Positions 21,959 through 34,022 are shown, counted from the first letter of the stretch. The stretch: 64,000 nt of DNA from Cryptomeria japonica (GCF_030272615.1 NW_026729194.1:86378-150377); one strand, 5' to 3'. Made by a program: numbers and translations. Notes: generated by a model from the letters alone, not told the origin.

Positions 21959-22912
21959 TCCTTGCTTACATTTTTAGAATCTATGTCCAGTTTCTCCACA
22001 CTTGAAACATTTGCCAGGAAATTATCTACAGGTACTGTTGATACCTTTCCTTGGTGTCTTTTGTTCTAGTTCTTTACTCCGCTTAGGTTTTAACTCCTCT
22101 TCTTTAATTGGTGTCTTGATACTATGAGTCATCTTGAACTTCTCCTTTTCCTTATTCGGTTGTCTTCTTCTCACCTTCTCCTTAGCCTTCAAAGAATACT
22201 GGTTAGCTTCTTCAACTATGGAAACCTTCCACATACTCATCTCATATTGAATGTTCAAAGCAAGTCCATTCATGTACCTCACCACCTTTTGCCTAGCCCT
22301 CTCTCTATGTCCAAATATGATCACAACCTTGTATAATTCCTAAGTGTATTGCTTCACAATCATGTTTCTCTGTTTCAAGTTCTGCAACTTCTTGAACAAT
22401 TCCAATTCATAGTCTCCCGATCTCAATCTTGCAACCATCTGTCTCCCCCGAGTGATCTTTAAATCATGATTCTCCACACTCTCTTTCTGCAATTGTTTCC
22501 ACCACAAGGTAGCATGCCCTTTCAAATTGGTATGTTCCAATTGGACTCTTTGTGGGTCCTTCACATCCTCAAACTCAAAGTATTCCTCCAACTCTCTGAT
22601 CAAATTGATCAGATCCTCCGGGGTCAGTGTTGTGAAAATTTTGGAAACCTCAACTTTATGAACTTTACTTGCTTGTTCCAATGCTCTTAGGAATCTTTCC
22701 TCTCTTTCATCTTCCGATCCTTCAGCTTCCTCAAGCTCTTGAGCAACTTCCTCACATTCATCCTCAAAATCAGGGTTTCTCTGCAAACCATCCAAAGCAT
22801 TTGAGATCTTATTCGTTACTTCAATCTTGAAGTCTTCCATAATATTCTCTACACTTTGGGAGTTCATCCTCCTCGTCGGCATCTCTTCTTCCATCCACTC
22901 TGGTGAACTACC
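21959..22912 (-). pseudogene. Gypsy gag remnant, copy A
   Basis: The best preserved gag of the three copies. The N-terminal 184-codon frame (22340-22894) includes an acidic linker, VSKIFTTLTPEDLINLI, the retrotransposon gag core (FEFEDVKDPQRVQLEHT, ATLWWKQLQ) and the stretch MVARLRSGDYELELF. A stop near 22343 separates it from 22022-22324, rich in Lys and Glu. The CCHC knuckle CFKCGETGHRF follows at about 21970-22020 but has a stop in place of the next Tyr. In the family gag packages the RNA. Confidence 0.7.
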
Positions 22913-23056
22913 TCAACTCAGCAATATAACTATCGGTTTCAATTGCCTCCCCTCGATGATCTATTGAACACACACACAACCTGCCTCCAATCGGCAATCT
23001 ATCCACCTCAAGGAATCTGTCAATGTTTATAAACAATTCTTCCACTAGCCAGTCCA

Positions 23057-23074
23057 TAACCAGCTCTGATACCA
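23057..23074 (-). promoter_or_regulatory. Primer-binding site of element A
   Basis: On the minus strand TGGTATCAGAGCTGG, a full match to the plant initiator-tRNA primer core, two bases from the 5' LTR. Confidence 0.85.
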
Positions 23075-23076
23075 CT

Positions 23077-23880
23077 TGGTGTAGCCATAACTATTAAAAA
23101 TCATCAAAAGAGTCAACCGACCTATGCAACAATAGAGACACAATGAAAGCAGCAAGAAAATATAATAATTTCACATAAATAGATCATTTAAAGCATTAGA
23201 TCTTCTGGAAATCATTTGTGTATCATTATATTGTCATCAAAGAACATTTTGTAATTAATTGGTTACATGCAGACTTCAAGCCAGATACAATCCAACCAGG
23301 ACTCTAAGAATCAACCATATCACAACATGCAAATATCAATCATTATTCTAAGTTCTACTTTCTCTTCCCCCTACAAATGATACATAACATCATATTTATG
23401 CTCACAAGAACATAAAACATTCACCAATATAGGAAAATGAAACATGTAATTAGGTCGGCCCTAAGAATTAGGTAAATCTTTCAAGAAAATAACAACCAAG
23501 TGATGTGGTTTAGCAGGAAGGTTGGCCACATGCCAAAGAACCTCAAACAAGGCCCAAGATCGAGCCACATGCCAAAAATCACGTCGGTAATGAAGGAAAA
23601 CCAACCGGTAACCACAAGAACTATATGAGAAACCATAAACACTCCATCGAAAGTGAATTCTGACTGGAAAAGAACCCAAATAAACTAAAAAATATTGAAT
23701 CAAGCACATGAAACCATCTAGAAAATGAAAAATAAGATCTGCCACAAAGAACAAGCAACTCTCGGTACCAACTGGTAAGAACACAGAAAACTGTAGAAAG
23801 AACTAAATTAGAACAAAATTGAAAGGAAATATTTTTGGTTGATGCAAGATTGCTCATCGGCCAGGGATGCTCCTACATCA
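23077..23880 (-). mobile_element. 5' LTR of element A (804 bp)
   Basis: TGGTGTAGCC to CTACATCA on the plus strand; it pairs with 19127-20968 once the nested LTR is removed. The TSD CTTTA follows at 23881. Confidence 0.88.
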
Positions 23881-24045
23881 CTTTAACTTAGGTTCTTGAT
23901 CATCTCTCTCTTGTAGCCTTTTGTTTCTTTTTAGAGGTCTTCTTCTTAATTGTCATAGTCCTAATAGGGGTTCTAGGCAAACCCAATATTACCAATGGTA
24001 GGATAGACACAAATCTTATCCTTCTTTAACCAAATGCCTCAAAAA
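23881..24045 (-). repeat. Host-repeat flank, first copy, between two LTR units
   Basis: About 165 bp of the older repeat immediately right of element A. It breaks off inside the word cctcaaaaac and passes into a second LTR. The same sequence starts again at 24835 and continues fully. Confidence 0.85.
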
Positions 24046-24834
24046 CTAGAAAAAACCCTCAAAAGAGTCAATCGGCTTATGCAACAAGAGAGACACAACG
24101 AAAGCAGCAAGAAAACATTACAATTTCACATAAATAGATTATATAAAGCCTTAGAGTTTCTGGCAATCATCCAGTTATCATCATATTATCATCAAAGAAC
24201 ATTCAGTAATTAACCAGTTACATGTAGGATTGAAGCTAGATACAATCCAACCGAGACTCTAAGAATCAACTAGATCACAACATGTGAATCTCAATCCTTA
24301 TTCTAAGTTTTAATTACTCTGCCCCCAACAAATGATACATAACATCATATTTATACTCGTCAAAACATGAAACATTCACCAATATAGGAAAATGAAACAT
24401 GTAATTAGGTCAGCCCTAAGAATTAGGTAAATCTTTCTGGAAAATAACAACCAAGTGATGTGGTTCAGCAGGAAGGTTGACCACATGCCAAAGAACATCG
24501 AACAAGGCCCAAGATCAATCGACATGCCAAAAATCATGTCGATAAGGAAGGAAAACCAACTGGTAAGCACAAGAACTATCTCAAGACCCAGAAACACTCA
24601 AGTGGAAGTGATATCTGACTGGAAAAGAACCCAAATAAACTGAAAATATTGAATCAAGCACATGAAACCATATACAAACTAAAAAATAAGATCTTCCATG
24701 AAGAACAAGCGACTCATGGTACCAACCAGTAAGACCACAAAAAACTGCACAAAGAACTAAATAAGAACAAAATTGAAAGGAAATATTTTTGGTTGATGCA
24801 AGATTGCTCATCGAATAGGGATGCTCCTTCATCA
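24046..24834 (-). mobile_element. Extra LTR copy next to element A (tandem duplication)
   Basis: Nearly whole LTR of the same family, missing only the first about 15 bp, ending CTTCATCA followed again by CTTTAACTTTAGG. Unit [LTR + 165-bp flank] is thus duplicated in tandem (about 23092-24045 and 24046-25005). No gag lies between. The junction has a short shared word (aac) and no TSD, so recombination rather than transposition explains it. Confidence 0.85.
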
Positions 24835-26560
24835 CTTTAACTTTAGGTTCTAGATCATCTCTCTCTTGTAGCCTTTTGTTTCTTTTTAGAGGTCTTCTTC
24901 TCAATTGGCATAGTCTTAATAGGGGTTCTAGGAAAACTCAATATTACCAATGGTAGGATAGACACAAATCTTATCCTTCTTTAATCAAATTCCTCAAAAA
25001 CTCTCTGCAAAAAAACATCCTTAAATAGTTTATCCATTCTTTTATCATGTCCTTTCTCAATTTTCTCTTCTCCTAACCTTTCTTCAATTTATTCCACTAA
25101 AACAAAACTAAACTTCTTCTTCATAAACTTCATAAGGAAGCTCAAAATCCATATTATTTTAGGTTCTACTGTGAGAATATTAAAGTTGTCCCTACTTACT
25201 AGAAATGTGAATGCATCTTTGTATTTCCAAACCACAAATGAAGGAAATCTCTGTACCTTTTGCATTCTATCATTTTTGTTTTAACCTGCTAGAGAATATT
25301 CTATTGTATGCCTTGTTATCTATTTTGAACCCTCTAATGTTTTCTTTGATTTGTACTTCAGTAGGAGATGAACTTCCCTAAACACAATTATGTTTTTATT
25401 GAAGTTCATTCATAAACATGAAAGCTCAAAAAGTAATCTAGGAGCCATATTTGAATTCATATTTACTCACCTTGGTCCTTTTAAGATTATCTAGTAGCTA
25501 CTACCTCCTCATCTCACTCAAGTACAACTTTTCTTCAACAACCACCATTTGATGTTCAATATGAATTGCAATTATGTTCCTTGAATACATTCTTACTCAC
25601 CTTGGTCCTTTTAAGATTATCCAGTATGAACAGGAACATGGATACCCGATGGAGATAGGCAACCACCCGACCATGTGGAACTAGAAGTCCCACCCCCCAT
25701 ACTATGAGATAGACATAAGGCCCTCAAAAAAATAGGGAGCCAAAGGAGGGAAACTACCTATACCCAAGGGTTAACATACAAGGGAACTCAAGGATACAAT
25801 TTAGACAAGGGCCATTTTAGGGACTTACAAGCAAACTCACAATGGTAGAACATTGTACTTAACTAAATGTTCTATACAAGTGACTTAGGTGTACAACATC
25901 AAAATGCATCAAAATATGATTCATAATAGTCCATATATACGCATGAATAATAACAACATCACATATACAAGTAATCCAATCCAAGTCCATTTTTAGGTAC
26001 ACATTCCATGTTGAATCCATCCAAAAAACATCTGAAAGCATCAAGAGGTCATAAAAGACCTCACAAGACATCAGTAACCTTTATTACATAAAGAAAATAG
26101 ATCCATATACATTCTTTAAACAACATCATAAACTAAAAATTCAAGTCTCATAAACAAATTATTTTATTTCTGAGTGCTCAAATCACCCCCTAACCTCATG
26201 AAACACATCACAATTTTATGAAACTGAAGGGAAACAATAATAGAACCATATAGGACCAAATTATACTCGAAAAACCCTCCATAAACAATAATTATAGATG
26301 CAAAAGGGAAATTAATTCATTTAATGAGTTTTCCAAACATATCTCAAAAAACAGCCCTTAAAAAAATAGAAATGGAGGAAGGCAAAAGGAATATCCATAA
26401 GCCAATAAAAGAAAAACAATGTCGTCATTTTAAAAAAAAAATTACACAAAAAATGACATGAAAATACCTCAAAAATATTCCATTCTTATATCATTTAAAT
26501 GAAAGGATAAAAATTTCAAAAACATCCATCTCAAATGGGGAGAAATGAAGGCAAGACACT
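24835..26560 (-). repeat. Older repeated segment right of the element, block A
   Basis: Same segment as 10276-11975, 36554-38270 and 54562-56280. The minus-strand protein frame at about 25000-25400 is more broken than in C. Contains the 28-bp direct repeat pair (about 25465 and 25596). After gaaggcaag near 26555 it joins the repeat at 26570 instead of continuing as in B and D. Confidence 0.8.
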
Positions 26561-26569
26561 TGCCCTTCT

Positions 26570-27235
26570 CAAGGACAGTTGTCTTCCTCTCATCCCTCTC
26601 CATCTCTCCCTTTAGACTATTTAAACCTCCCATTTCCCTTCCTTGTTCATCCACTTTTCATTTTTATACCTCCATAATGCATAATTGTTCATCCATTTCC
26701 ATTTTTATAACTTCATATTGCATAAATATTTTCTCATCTTTTACTCATCCACATCCATTTAGCAGAGCATTTTGAATTACATATTTCTTACTTTACACCT
26801 TTCATTCACTATCATGGACCATTGTCGGATATCTACCATTCAGCAAGCACATATCAAATCAAGGGACCATCAAATCAAAGGATAAATCTAGAGTCTTCAT
26901 TTTAATTTCTATTAGGTTGTTTATCTAATTTTTTCTTCTTAATTGTCCTTGTCTTGAGTGTTTGAATGGATTTTATGTACTTAGATTGTTAAATAGGTTT
27001 AGTTTCATTCACACATTTTCACTCACACAATTTTATTTTAATAATTAAAAAATATATTTTCTTATTCAATAATTTTAAAAATATATTTATTTAATTTCAA
27101 ATTTTCCTACATTTCGTCGTGAGATCATTTATTCCTTTGTTGATAGACATTCTAGGAATTCATGTTAGTGGAGTGCAGCATGTGGCATTTACAATGCAAG
27201 ATCTAGAAAGATGTGAGATAAAGGTACATTAGTTA
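26570..27235 (+). repeat. ~690-bp repeat, copy 2 (copy 1 at 6335-7020)
   Basis: Colinear with 6335-7020 and highly similar, without the short internal duplication. It ends at tgagataaaggtacat and abuts the inverted oxidoreductase fragment, so it borders the rearranged pseudogene locus. Confidence 0.8.
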
Positions 27236-27250
27236 AAGAATGAAAAAAAA

Positions 27251-27463
27251 TCAAATGGATGAGAAAAGTAATTATATCTTACAAATGGATTATCTTTGGG
27301 ATTTTTGCTACTAAGTCGAAGCTCACCCCTTGATAAGGGAAATGACACCTTGCTGAAGATAGCTCCTATATATTTATCATCTATAGAGGTTTGTTGCTGA
27401 AAATAGCTACCACCCCAAATGTAGACATGGGAATTGTCTATTATACCCACTACTTGTGGTGTT
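27251..27463 (-). pseudogene. Inverted exon-3 fragment of the oxidoreductase pseudogene
   Basis: The minus strand encodes the stretch from VVGIIDNSHVYIWGGSYF through PLSRGELRLSSKN to YNYFSHPF, matching residues about 343-410 of the intact gene. It shares the NPKDNP and FSHPF variants with the direct pseudogene copy, not with the parent (NAKDNP, FSYPF), so it derives from the pseudogene. It lies head to head with that copy: arms 27251-27463 and 27741-27954, loop about 277 bp. Confidence 0.9.
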
Positions 27464-27478
27464 TATCAACTATTTGTC

Positions 27479-28413
27479 AACTATTTGTCTATAAAACAAT
27501 GTTGCAGGAATATTGAAGGCTAATGGTGTTGAGTTGATGAGTAGTATCGATAATCTCTTATATCAGGTATTTATCAACTATTTGTGACAATGGAGTGAAG
27601 TAATTTTATCAGCGAGAATTATGGGTAGCCCTCAACTTCTTTTATTACTGTATTGTTAGATCTAAACTCGGTAGGGAAAATGATTCAAGATCCCCCATGT
27701 ACAAGAATCATTTTGAAATCCGCTAAGGCACTTGAATTTGAAACACCACAAGTAGTGGGTATAATAGACAATTCCCATGTCTACATTTGGGGTGGTAGCT
27801 ATTTTCAGCAACAAAACTCTATAGATGATCAATATATAGGAGCTATCTTCAGCAAGGTGACATTTCCCTTATCAAGGGGTGAGCTTCGACTTAGTAGAAA
27901 AAATCCCAAAGATAATCCATTTGTAAGATATAATTACTTTTCTCATCCATTTGATGTACAAGAATGTATTCTTGCTATGAAGGTATTGTGAAATATTACC
28001 ATGACAACTTCTATCCAAGAATTTGCATTTAATAGTGGGCTTCAATTCATAGGGTCAAAATTGCCACAAAATATACTGGATAAAGATGCCTTGGAATTTT
28101 TTTGCAAAGATACTGTACGAACACTTTGGCATTACCATGGAGGGTGTGAAGTTAATCACGTGATTGACAAAACATTTCAAGTGAAAGGTGTTGATGGTCT
28201 AAGGGTTGTGGATAATTCAATTTTCAAGGATAGCCCTGGGACAAATCCACAAGCCACTACCATGATGCTTGGAAGGCATTTTTTTTTCCTTTTATATTAT
28301 ATTATGTTAAAATAATTTAAATTATAATATTATTAACATTTTATTAGTTGCATATATGTAGGTATGCAGGAATTCTTATCCTTCAAGAGCGGATGAACAT
28401 TTGTGAATATTAG
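27479..28413 (+). pseudogene. Truncated copy of the HOTHEAD-like gene (exons 3-4 only)
   Basis: Matches the parent from the end of intron 2 (about 14850) through the stop codon and beyond, including intron 3, so it arose by DNA duplication and not by retroposition. Exons 1 and 2, with the signal peptide and FAD site, are absent. Lesions: in-frame TGA at 27585 (TCA in parent), a 43-bp frameshifting deletion near 27647 within GMC signature 2, TGA at 27989 (TCA in parent), and the intron 3 donor GT changed to GC at 28276. The region 27650-28260 otherwise differs from the parent at only a few percent of sites by eye. It cannot make a functional enzyme, but its RNA could pair with the parent transcript. 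Confidence 0.92.
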
Positions 28414-28755
28414 ACCATTTTCAAATATTTTTATAATAAAATGTTACAAACTTATGTTGTTTATTTGTTATTAACATCAAATAGAATGACTTAATTTCTA
28501 ATAATTTACTTTTCATATAATGTTTATATTCAATTGTTGTTTAATATATATTAATTTATAAAATTACAAAACAAAGAAAAAATGAGGGAAAACTTTGATG
28601 ATAATATTAATGCAAAGATATATATATATAATTACTTCAAAGAAATAGAAAGTAAACAAATACTATTTTCTACTTTAGAATTTATTGAAATGAATTATTA
28701 GACTCCAATATTTTATTAAAAATGATAGAATAAAACATTCACATTTATTATAAGT
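28414..28755 (+). repeat. Duplicated 3' flank of the oxidoreductase gene
   Basis: Same sequence as 15822-16161 with scattered changes and a few small indels. Shows that the duplication that made the pseudogene extends past the gene into the LTR and block B. Confidence 0.85.
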
Positions 28756-29634
28756 TGTTGAACACTATCGGATGTTGAGAGGGGGGAGATCAACTTACAC
28801 TTAAAACTTATCAGATTTATCATTCATTATATCTACCATATCCATGAATGTAAATAATTGAAATCACAAAGACAAAAATATATAACACCAAGATTTTTAC
28901 TTGAAAAACCCAAAGAGGAAAATACCATGGTGAGAATAACACTCACTATATATATATGAAATTATTTACAATGTTTAGGCTAACTACGAAGGATCTCATT
29001 TTCCCTAAGAGGACTTGCTCAACTAAAGATCAATTTTTCAGGGTAAGATACGTAGGTTCATTCAAATACAATGAGATCAAAAGATTAAACTAGAAGAGTA
29101 CTGCATTAAAATGTGGATTATAGTTTAATATTCATCTGAAGAAACCTTTACCACTACTATGCAGTACATCAGGAATATATATCTAAACCCTTCTCTACAT
29201 CAGGAATGCAACACATTCCTCCATGCCACTTATCAAGACTACCTAAATATGAATGTAGGTAAGAACATCTTCAACTTTAGATCACCTTGTCTTCTAAGAG
29301 CATGACATATAATGAGGATGTACATCCAAAAATACTATTATATAAATCAAATAATCATCTAAGGTATATCCACCTTGTACTAGACTAAAAGAGTATGACA
29401 GATTGTTCACTGAAATAGTCACACATAGTTGAAACACTATAACAGTATTACAATCATCAATCAAAGTTGTAGGAGCATCATTATATACTACTTTAAATTT
29501 TTACATATGCTTATCAACATAATACATATATCCACACAACATCTATACAACCATATATCACTACACCATGTAGAAAATATCATTCAAACCATAAGTTTGA
29601 CATCAATGATGACATGAAAGCCATATTTACAACA
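28756..29634 (-). mobile_element. Copia-type LTR in minus orientation, block B (879 bp)
   Basis: Paralog of 16162-17021 with clean ends TGTTGAACAC and TTTACAACA, followed by the polypurine-type tract atatccccctttg (29635-29647, purine-rich on the minus strand). B preserves the inner LTR end (ACA) better than A. Confidence 0.7.
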
Positions 29635-31693
29635 ATATCCCCCTTTGACATTGATAGAAAACCTTCAGCCAACATTTATCTCTCCCCCTTTGACATCAAG
29701 GACAAAGGGCACATGAACAATATATAACACTGTGCTATACATAACTCACCCTATTTATAAGATCTCTTCAATAGTAGAATACCTAAAATAAAATTTCACC
29801 CATACTATTACATAAATACATGATCAAAAAAATATCTTACCGAAAGTTAATCTTAGAAACATCTTGCAAGGTAGGGATTACGGTATCTTTACAAATAACC
29901 TTCAATTGTGCCCAACCAAAGCTCCAATCAACTCCCACATTATCAAAACATTGAGCTAGCTCTCCATCTTCAAAATGAGTTATTGTGCAACTTCACAACT
30001 TCCAAACTTAGATACTGACAGAGTCTTTAAAAATTTTCACCATTCTTGTGAGATGCATATCAACAATATTCCATTATTTGAAAATATTTATTTACATTCT
30101 CCTTCTGATCCACCAATTGATTTACATTTGTATACTAATTTTCTACTTTTCTAGTATTTTCTTTTTTATTTTTTTTAGATCAATAGACTTAAATATCTCT
30201 AGAATATGAGCCTCAAGATTTTTTATATCCTTTTGAATTTTACTTATGGATTCAAGCTAGGCATGAAAAAACTATTATAATGTTGCAATATCGTCCTTTA
30301 GATGGTTGTGTGTCTTTGCACACACTTATTCACTCTGTCTTCTATCAACCTCTTCTCTAAATCACTTGAAGTAGTTTCTTCAAGAATGAAATCATATCAT
30401 TACAAAACCTCTAATAGAGTTCACAATTTCTCTTCACCAATTAAGGATTCATCTAATTTAGCATACAAAATTTTCTCTTAGAGAAACTTCAACATATCCT
30501 CAATTAGTTCAATTAAATACTTCTTTCTAGCTATATGATGAAAGACATCACCCAAGTGAAACATTTAGAGAGATGATAATTTGTTCAAATATAATTTTCC
30601 TTCTATTACCAGTACTTATAATGCCTCTAGTGTATCTATCAATTGAAATTTCATTTGGAATTAAAGAAACCTAGGAACATTGGAACCTTCACCTATAGAC
30701 ACTCTTCTTACTATCGTTTCTTTCTCTTTCAATATCATTTCTTCTTTCTTCTTTTCTATTGAGTGGTCTATTCTTCCGTCTATCTTCTCTTCTTCATCCA
30801 TTTCTTAATGCTTCTCCCTTTTTGTTTCTCCACCTTTCTTTTTCTTCGTTTCTTCCTTAGGAACTTTCACTGTACTTTGATCGAATTCTTGTCAAAATTC
30901 ACTTGAATATCTAGAATAGTTTTCAGACCACCTACATCAATCTTGTGTTCCTCTATTCCCTTCTTAGGGACAAACATACTGCAACTTGTTTCTCCAATAC
31001 AAATTCTTATGTTTTTATCCTCCTTTAGAGAAGAAAAAATCTTCACCACTTCTTCTACATCCTCAGCTGCTATTTAATTATATTGTTTCACTATTCTCTT
31101 TATGTGTTCAATATATCCACCCATAATTTGATTTATTATTTATTTCTTTTTGAACCTTGCACTAAGAATTGTCTAATTTTACTTCTTGCTTCTAGAATAA
31201 GGAGAAACAAAATTTATCAATAACACCTGCCATTATGTTATTCTCCTTTGTTACTACATTTTTTCTCTTTTTTATCAAGATTTGTATGAAACTTTTGCTT
31301 AGTATCTGTGATTTTGCAAAAATTATCAAGTACCTAATCGCAACCTTTTCTATAGTTTCTTTATTCACTAGATGAGACTCATCATACATGTTTACTATAA
31401 ACCCCAATTATTTATGCATTCATATTCCACTTAGAAGAATATCCAAATCAAGTGGCTAATAATTTGAACCATCTTTACAATTTTCTTCCCTCTTAGTCAT
31501 CTTTTGTACTTTAATTTTTATTTCTTTATAATTTCCTATAGGAGTCTCTCCTAGAGAAGCCATAGATCTTTTCTTGTTAGCCAAAGGAATTGCATCCTCT
31601 TCTTCTTCTTCAATCACCCTTTGCTTTGTCTTTATTCTAATCACAAGTTTCTCTTTATATGCATCTTCTTTTGAGATTCGCTCAAATTCTTTA
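29635..31693 (-). pseudogene. Unidentified minus-strand coding remnant, block B, distal part
   Basis: Paralog of 17022-19126. Frames at 30867-31049 (GETSCSMFVPKKGIEEHKID), 31192-31407 (NMYDESHLVNKETIEKVAIR, then NNIMAGVIDKFCFSLF) and 31456-31791 (EEEDAIPLANKKRSMASLGE) line up with A and D. B keeps the 31192-31407 part, which is broken elsewhere. CTTTA at 31689-31693 is the left TSD of element B. Function unknown. Confidence 0.5.
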
Positions 31694-32438
31694 TGGTGCA
31701 ACCTAAACTGGTAAAAACCCTCAAAAGAATCAATCGACTTATGCAGCAATAGAGTCACAACGAAAGAAGAAAGAAAACATAACAAGTTCACATAAGAAGA
31801 TCATTTAAAGCCTTAGAGATTTTGGCAATCATTTGGTTATCATCATACTATCATCAGAGAATATCTGGTAATTAACCAGTTACATGTAGGCTTCAAGCCA
31901 GATACAATCCAACCGGGACTCTAAGAATCAAGCGGATCACAACATGTGAATCTCAATCCTTATTCTAAGTTGTACTTTCTCTGCCCCCTACAAATGATAC
32001 ATAACATCATATTTACACCCACCAAAACACATCTAGGTTGGCCTCATAAAATTACATTCACCAATACAGGAAAATGAAACATGTAAGTAGGTCGGCCCTA
32101 AGAATTAGGTAGCTCTTTTTGGAAAATAACAACCAAGTGATGTGGTTCAGTAGGAAGGTCAGCCACATGCCAAAGAACATCGGAAAAGACCCAAGATGGA
32201 TCCACATGCTAAGAATCGCATTGCCAATGAAGGAAAACCAATTGATAAGCACAAGAATTGTCTCAGAACCCATAAATAGTCAATTGGAAGTTATATCTGA
32301 CTAGAAAAGAACCCAAATGAACTCAAAATCTATAATCACACACATGAAATTGTATGGAAACCAAAAATAAGATCCACCACAAAGAACAAGCAATATCGGT
32401 ACCAATCGATAAGAATATAGAAAGCTACACTAATAACT

Positions 32439-33593
32439 TGTGAAGTTCGAAAAATGGTGAATGATGGAGATCTAGAGGAAAGCTTTTCTTCCCTCTGAGA
32501 CGAGACAAAATTTTCACTTCAGATTTCTGTTCAAACATATTTTCTGGATTACATTGGAAGAGGGAGGAAAATACACTAGATTCAACCTCTAGAGAAAGAG
32601 ATTGAATTTTGAGTGATGGTAAGTGAATCGCCTCTTCTGAGATTGAGATTTGAATTGATTGAATTGTGTACTTATGATCAAGTGTAAAACTGACAAAGAT
32701 CTGATTATAACTCAAGGTAGAAGCATAGGATGAAGTTGTGCACTTGGATCTGGCAATAATTTGTCGAAACAAAGTTACCCTACGAATTTGGGAAAAAGCT
32801 GCCCAAATCATGGCGGGAATGTACATGGTCCTTCGAAAAATCTACGAAATGAAAAGGGTTTTTTTGCCTCTACAAATTTAGCCTGAATATGAAAGTACAA
32901 TTGTGCACCTACAACCTACACAAAGAAAAGAGAGGGAAAGGTGTTGGAATTGGGGGTTTTCTTTCAGGTCAAACCCCAATTTTTGAATTAACCAAATGAT
33001 GAAAGAAAGCACATGGAAGTAAATATAAATTAAAGACTGTAATGTAAATCTACTCAAGGGAGGTTGTAGATAGAATGTAGGTAGATTTTCTTGTGTTGAA
33101 TTGAATGTTGGAATGAATCTCCTCTTCAATGTTTGAATCCTTAACTTGAATGCAACACCCAACCTTGAAGGGAGACTTGAGAATGCTCAATGCTAGAAAG
33201 GAATGCTTGAATGCTCTTGAATTCTTGAATGCGCAGTCTCATGTATCAGTGTTATTCTTCTTGAACTTATGCCAAATGGGAGGGGAAATGCGACTTAAAT
33301 ACTTGTCAATTAGGGCTAATTGACCAATTTTTCATTGTCAATGTGCAACCTCCAAATTACATTTAAAAAGGGTCCTGCCCTAAAATGGGGTAGGGGATAG
33401 GGGTGCCACGCCCCTGTCCTACCCTTTTTTGCAGGAGTGGATGCAGTCTAGTCAGTGCAGAGGGGAAGCAAGATGTGGTTTTCAGGCATCAAGCAAGTCT
33501 CTAGTTTTCGATAACGATTAGGGATTTGAATCATGTGCATGAGGACCCTAATGTGGTTGAAAATTGCAAGGGTCACAATTTCATGACACTACA
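32439..33593 (-). mobile_element. Nested solo LTR with TSD TAACT, block B (1155 bp)
   Basis: TGTGAAGTTCG to GACACTACA, flanked by TAACT at 32434-32438 and 33594-33598. Same site, ends and TSD as 19723-20887, hence inherited by duplication. Confidence 0.85.
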
Positions 33594-34022
33594 TAACTAA
33601 ATAAGAACAAAACTGAAAGAAAATATTTTTGGTTGATGCAAGAATGCTCATCGACCAAAGATGCTCCTACATCAGACAACCCAAGTAGAAAAAGACGTTC
33701 CATGAGAGGAAACTCATGAACATCTAAAAGGATTCAGAATGAAGATCCCATGCTCATTTCTGATCCAAATATCTTCTTTATCTGAAAACCTCTTCTCTAA
33801 CTCTTTCAGTGCCTCAAACGGATTCTCTAACCTTTGAATCCCTTTGTTTCTCTTTCTTTGCTTCAAATCTACACATTAGCTCAGTTTTTGCAGCCCTGAT
33901 TTGGTTTTTCTACAAGACTTTATCTGATTTGTCACCGTCAACTCTTTGTCGCTCAGTTCCATTTATCCATTAGGTTCAATTGCCAAATCCTTCTGCAAAC
34001 TTATGTCACCCTCTGATATAAT

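Larger units (their letters stand above)
19127..23880 (-). mobile_element. Complete small gypsy element, copy A (gag-protease only)
   Basis: Two same-orientation LTRs (23077-23880 as 5', 19127-20968 as 3' on the minus strand) bracket a 2.1-kb interior, with a primer-binding site next to the 5' LTR and a CTTTA TSD outside. The interior carries gag and protease remnants but no reverse transcriptase, RNase H or integrase, so it could only have moved with help from a relative, or lost its pol in an ancestor. The 3' LTR is swollen by an inserted foreign LTR (19723-20887). Copy B has the same structure and TSD. Confidence 0.9.

Noticed and set aside
22124-22336. Plus-strand ORFs rich in Ser, Leu and Phe opposite gypsy gag and protease
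   Set aside because: Antisense shadows of the Lys/Glu-rich minus-strand coding remnants.
24046-24834. Independent second transposition of the gypsy element as a solo LTR
   Set aside because: It has no TSD, lacks its first bases, and is followed by a repeat of the same flank, which points to recombination.
27653-28315. Two open frames of 112 and 104 codons as a second functional oxidoreductase gene
   Set aside because: They lack the signal peptide and FAD domain, are separated by a stop, follow a frameshift deletion, and the intron donor is mutated.
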